A DNA stretch of 7,692 nucleotides from Aquificota bacterium (GTDB lineage: Bacteria; Aquificota; Aquificia; Aquificales; Hydrogenothermaceae). The stretch covers positions 1-7,692 of the forward strand of contig JAADDT010000086.1 of the NCBI GenBank assembly GCA_013153765.1. The letters are read 5' to 3'. A program made the translations under genes and the position numbers. Below are positions 6,435 to 7,692 of the stretch, piece by piece; the stretch's first letter is position 1, and every line of letters starts with the position of its first letter. The notes below the pieces were generated by a model, which saw only the letters and a program-made list of their open reading frames with translations, made no database searches and was not told the DNA's origin.

Positions 6435-6887
6435 CTAAAAGTTTTTCCAAAGATGTTTTAACTCTTCAAGGTTTTTAGGATTTTGTGCCTGATGTTTATG
6501 CTCACTTCCGGTGTAAACCTTCAGCCTTTTCATGTACCTTTTCTGGAGTTTGTTTTTAGGAAGCATCCTTTCAACTGCAAGCCTTATAACCTCTTCAGGC
6601 TTGTGTTCAAGCATCCATTGTAAGCTCCTTACCCTTAAACCGCCCGGTCTGTTTGTGTGGTACTTGTATTCCTTGTCAGTAAGCTTTTTACCTGTGGTTG
6701 TTATCTTGTCCGCATTCAGCACTATAACAAAGTCGCCAACATCAACGTCAGGCTGGAAGTAAGGTTTATGTTTTCCCCTCAGTATGTTTGCTATTAAAGT
6801 GGCAAGCCTGCCTAAATTTTTACCCTCAGCGTCAATAACATACCATTCCCTTTTAACGTCTTTCTTCTTTACGTGATACGTTTTCAT
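6435..6887 (-). CDS. rplM: 50S ribosomal protein L13
   Basis: Early-assembly large-subunit protein binding 23S rRNA. It has 150 residues against the usual about 142. Conserved blocks are REWYVIDAEGKNLGRLAT (13-30), the LRGKHKPYFQPDVDVGDFVIVLNADKI region (36-62), YKYHTNRPGGLR, and AVERMLPKNKLQKRYMKRLKVY. ATG 6887 has GGAGG about 3-4 nt upstream. It is the first gene of the minus-strand cluster and sits directly behind a strong promoter. rplM-rpsI is the standard pairing across bacteria. Confidence 0.98.
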   Translation of the reverse strand: MKTYHVKKKDVKREWYVIDAEGKNLGRLATLIANILRGKHKPYFQPDVDVGDFVIVLNADKITTTGKKLTDKEYKYHTNRPGGLRVRSLQWMLEHKPEEVIRLAVERMLPKNKLQKRYMKRLKVYTGSEHKHQAQNPKNLEELKHLWKNF

Positions 6888-6928
6888 TATCCTCCTCTTT
6901 CCGGTTCGTATTGTTTCACAAGTCAGAA

Positions 6929-6957
6929 ATTATTACACACCAGTCCGTTTTTGTCAA
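6929..6957 (-). promoter_or_regulatory. Strong promoter for the rplM-rpsI-argC-hldA-purSQ cluster
   Basis: On the minus strand a perfect TTGACA (6952-6957) is followed after 17 bp by AATAAT (6929-6934), which is preceded by TGT, an extended -10. A TAATAA reading with 16-bp spacing is also possible. Initiation would be near 6922, giving a leader of about 35 nt ending in the GGAGG of rplM. A 5-bp inverted repeat (CAACA 6955-6959, TGTTG 6973-6977) touches the -35 box but is too short to call an operator. Confidence 0.8.
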
Positions 6958-7055
6958 CAATTTTATTAAATCTGTTGAGTAATGTCTTCCAATTTATAAA
7001 AATCAAATTTATCATTTATATCAACGTTTATTTTTATCAATCACAATTAATCTTT

Positions 7056-7096
7056 CTGCCAACTATTTTTTAAAAACTGCTAACTAATTTTTAAAA
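7056..7096. repeat. Tandem 20-21 bp imperfect direct repeat in the Rpn-rplM gap
   Basis: Two adjacent units, 7056-7076 and 7077-7096, both of the form CTGC-Y-AACTA-W-TTTTTAAAA, match at about 18 of 20 positions. Each unit carries a T-run/A-run palindrome. They start about 20 bp past the stop of the small Rpn tail gene and about 100 bp upstream of the rplM promoter. No GC-rich terminator stem is seen in this gap. The rest of 6958-7115 is plain AT-rich DNA with no recognised gene. Confidence 0.7.
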
Positions 7097-7115
7097 TTAT
7101 GGCAATCAGGCATTT

Positions 7116-7346
7116 TTACCCTTTCAATTTTAGAAGTTTTTTTACCTCATCTAGTGGAATGTCTAAAAGCTCTGATATTTCTTCAGAACTTTTCCCTTTT
7201 TTATACAGCTTAACCACCGCCTCCTGCAAGCCTTTTTGTAAGCCCTTCTGTAATCCTTCCTTCAAGCCTTCTTGTCTGCCTTCCTGTTTGCTTTTCTGGA
7301 AAAACGGATTTTTCTCAAGCATTTCGTCTGTTATGGACAGAGGCAT
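7116..7346 (-). CDS. Free-standing Rpn C-terminal tail protein (RpnS-like, duplicated)
   Basis: A 76-residue protein equal to only the tail of the Rpn gene next to it. It starts MPLSITDEMLEKNPFFQK, identical for 18 residues to the upstream copy. Then come tetrapeptide repeats of the form Q/K-E/K-G-L (17-44, one unit fewer than the upstream copy), and a C-terminal segment (45-76) with an HTH-like pattern, LYKKGKSSEEISELLDIPLD. I start at ATG 7346, one base after the upstream TAA: AGGAG (7355-7359) lies exactly 8 nt before it. A GTG at 7355 would overlap that stop and has no site of its own. By analogy with RpnS it may bind and block the full-length Rpn nuclease through the repeat helix; alternatively it is a decaying duplication. 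It is the only Rpn-related gene complete in the window. Confidence 0.8.
   Translation of the reverse strand: MPLSITDEMLEKNPFFQKSKQEGRQEGLKEGLQKGLQKGLQEAVVKLYKKGKSSEEISELLDIPLDEVKKLLKLKG
7215..7298 (-). repeat. 12-bp tandem repeats encoding seven tetrapeptides in the stand-alone tail
   Basis: Seven consecutive 12-bp units encode QKSK, QEGR, QEGL, KEGL, QKGL, QKGL and QEAV. Two units are degenerate at the front. Because the period is a multiple of three, gain or loss of a unit keeps the frame. The predicted product is a long amphipathic, charged helix. Confidence 0.85.
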
Positions 7347-7347
7347 T

Positions 7348-7593
7348 TTATTCACTCCTATTTTTTAGAAAACTGTTAACCTCTTGTATGGACATCTTTA
7401 AAAGACTTGCAATTTCTTCAGGTGTTTTTCCACTTTCGTATAGTCTAAAAACTGCCTCCTGCAAGCCTTTTTGTAAACCTTTCTGCAATCCTTCCTGCAA
7501 GCCTTTTTGTAAACCTTCCTGTAAGCCTTCCTGCTTGCCTTTCTGAAAGAACGGATTTTTCTCAAGCATTTCGTCAGTTATAGACAGAGGCAT
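7348..7593 (-). CDS. Candidate internally initiated Rpn short form (RpnS-like antitoxin), in frame within rpn
   Basis: An in-frame ATG at 7593-7591 inside the rpn gene would give an 81-residue product: MPLSITDEMLEKNPFFQK, eight tetrapeptide units (17-48) and an HTH-like tail (49-81). GGAGG lies exactly 8 nt upstream, formed by the codons for Leu-Glu-Glu. In known Rpn systems the C-terminal domain is separately translated from such a site and inhibits the full-length toxin. The neighbouring free-standing gene begins at precisely the equivalent Met, which independently supports this start. Expression itself is not shown by sequence. Confidence 0.65.
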   Translation of the reverse strand: MPLSITDEMLEKNPFFQKGKQEGLQEGLQKGLQEGLQKGLQKGLQEAVFRLYESGKTPEEIASLLKMSIQEVNSFLKNRSE

Positions 7594-7692
7594 CTTTCTC
7601 TCCTCCAAAATAGAGTTTAGCTTCATCATTAATTTAGGTCTATAGTCAAGTGTTATCCATAGCTTTCTTATGTAGTCTGCCCTTTCTTTTTC
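7348..7692 (-). CDS. rpn: Rpn-family recombination-promoting nuclease, C-terminal part only (5' end beyond window)
   Basis: The frame is open to the right edge, adding 21 residues (EKERADYIRKLWITLDYRPK and Leu) before the first Met at 7629, so this is the 3' end of a longer gene and not a 93-residue protein. The visible 114 residues have the typical end of the Rpn/PD-(D/E)XK transposase-like family: a helical linker, MPLSITDEMLEKNPFF, a run of Q-E/K-G-L repeats, and a short HTH-like tail (LYESGKTPEEIASLLKMSIQ). In this family the N-terminal half is a PD-(D/E)XK nuclease; that part is not in the window, so nuclease function is inferred from the tail. An internal start within the gene is listed separately. 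The smaller tail gene follows after one base, so the two are presumably cotranscribed. Confidence 0.8.
   Translation of the reverse strand, partial: EKERADYIRKLWITLDYRPKLMMKLNSILEERKMPLSITDEMLEKNPFFQKGKQEGLQEGLQKGLQEGLQKGLQKGLQEAVFRLYESGKTPEEIASLLKMSIQEVNSFLKNRSE
7450..7545 (-). repeat. 12-bp tandem repeats encoding eight tetrapeptides in the rpn tail
   Basis: Eight consecutive 12-bp units encode QKGK, QEGL, QEGL, QKGL, QEGL, QKGL, QKGL and QEAV; the six central units are regular. A higher-order 36-bp periodicity is visible, with the block tcctgcaagcctttttgtaa (plus-strand reading) occurring twice. Such arrays are prone to slippage and vary in copy number between strains in this family. Confidence 0.88.
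7540..7593 (-). repeat. Duplicated 54-bp start of the Rpn tail (copy A; copy B at 7293-7346)
   Basis: The first 18 codons of the tail are repeated 247 bp away at 7293-7346. The copies differ at 4 of 54 bases, all synonymous (codons 4, 6, 15, 16). This marks the tail as a segmental tandem duplication whose 5' part is far better conserved than its 3' part. Confidence 0.85.
7602..7606 (-). promoter_or_regulatory. Internal Shine-Dalgarno site for the Rpn short form
   Basis: GGAGG on the minus strand inside the rpn coding region, with 8 nt (7594-7601) to the in-frame ATG at 7593. The stand-alone copy has AGGAG (7355-7359) with the same 8-nt spacing to its ATG, although the sequences in between differ. 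Confidence 0.6.

Noticed and set aside
6955..6977. CAACA/TGTTG inverted repeat as an operator at the rplM promoter
   Set aside because: Only 5-bp arms in AT-rich DNA overlapping the -35 consensus; chance is likely.
7099..7368. Plus-strand Ser/Phe/Cys-rich frame opposite the small Rpn tail gene
   Set aside because: Its sequence is simply the antisense of the 12-bp repeats; it has no plausible domain.
7215..7545. Tandem repeats as a CRISPR array
   Set aside because: Units are only 12 bp, directly adjacent with no unique spacers, in frame, and encode Q-E/K-G-L tetrapeptides.
7348..7629. A complete 93-residue gene beginning at 7629
   Set aside because: The frame stays open upstream to the window edge with family-like sequence, and no ribosome binding site precedes 7629; it is the end of a longer rpn gene.

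Overview
The window looks like a chromosomal segment of a Gram-negative, probably thermophilic bacterium. An Aquificota-type organism (for example Desulfurobacteriaceae) fits, but this is an inference. The grounds are lysine/glutamate/arginine-rich proteins, a heptose kinase for lipopolysaccharide, a separate small PurS subunit, tight gene packing, strong GGAGG or AGGTG ribosome binding sites and frequent TTG/GTG starts. No 16S or other decisive marker is present. Most genes are housekeeping and lie on the minus strand.

Left part (1-2961): hemC (minus, TTG start, last codons beyond the left edge) has a consensus-like promoter. Facing away from it is a small plus-strand gene for an 88-residue zinc-ribbon/HTH protein that resembles InsA of IS1 but has no InsB partner. 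Its stop overlaps the stop of a convergent dgt-type HD dNTP triphosphohydrolase. Back to back with dgt is a secreted TlpA/ResA-like thioredoxin-fold protein, whose stop overlaps that of purQ.

Middle part (2955-6957): a compact minus-strand cluster runs rplM, rpsI, argC, hldA-like kinase, purS, purQ from a strong promoter upstream of rplM. It joins ribosomal proteins L13/S9 to arginine, LPS-heptose and purine biosynthesis. purS and purQ overlap by four bases (TTGA) and are probably translationally coupled.

Right part (6958-7692): an AT-rich gap with a tandem 20-21 bp repeat, then the most interesting locus. The 3' end of an Rpn-family (recombination-promoting nuclease, PD-(D/E)XK) gene enters from the right edge. 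Its C-terminal tail has Q-E/K-G-L tetrapeptide repeats encoded by 12-bp DNA repeats, and it contains an internal ATG with a GGAGG site exactly 8 nt upstream. This is the gene-within-gene layout known for RpnL toxin / RpnS antitoxin pairs. Immediately downstream, one base after the stop, is a second free-standing copy of just that tail, starting at the equivalent ATG, also with a purine-rich site exactly 8 nt upstream. The free-standing copy supports the tail being a real translation unit and suggests an Rpn system with a duplicated antitoxin. The nuclease domain itself lies outside the window.
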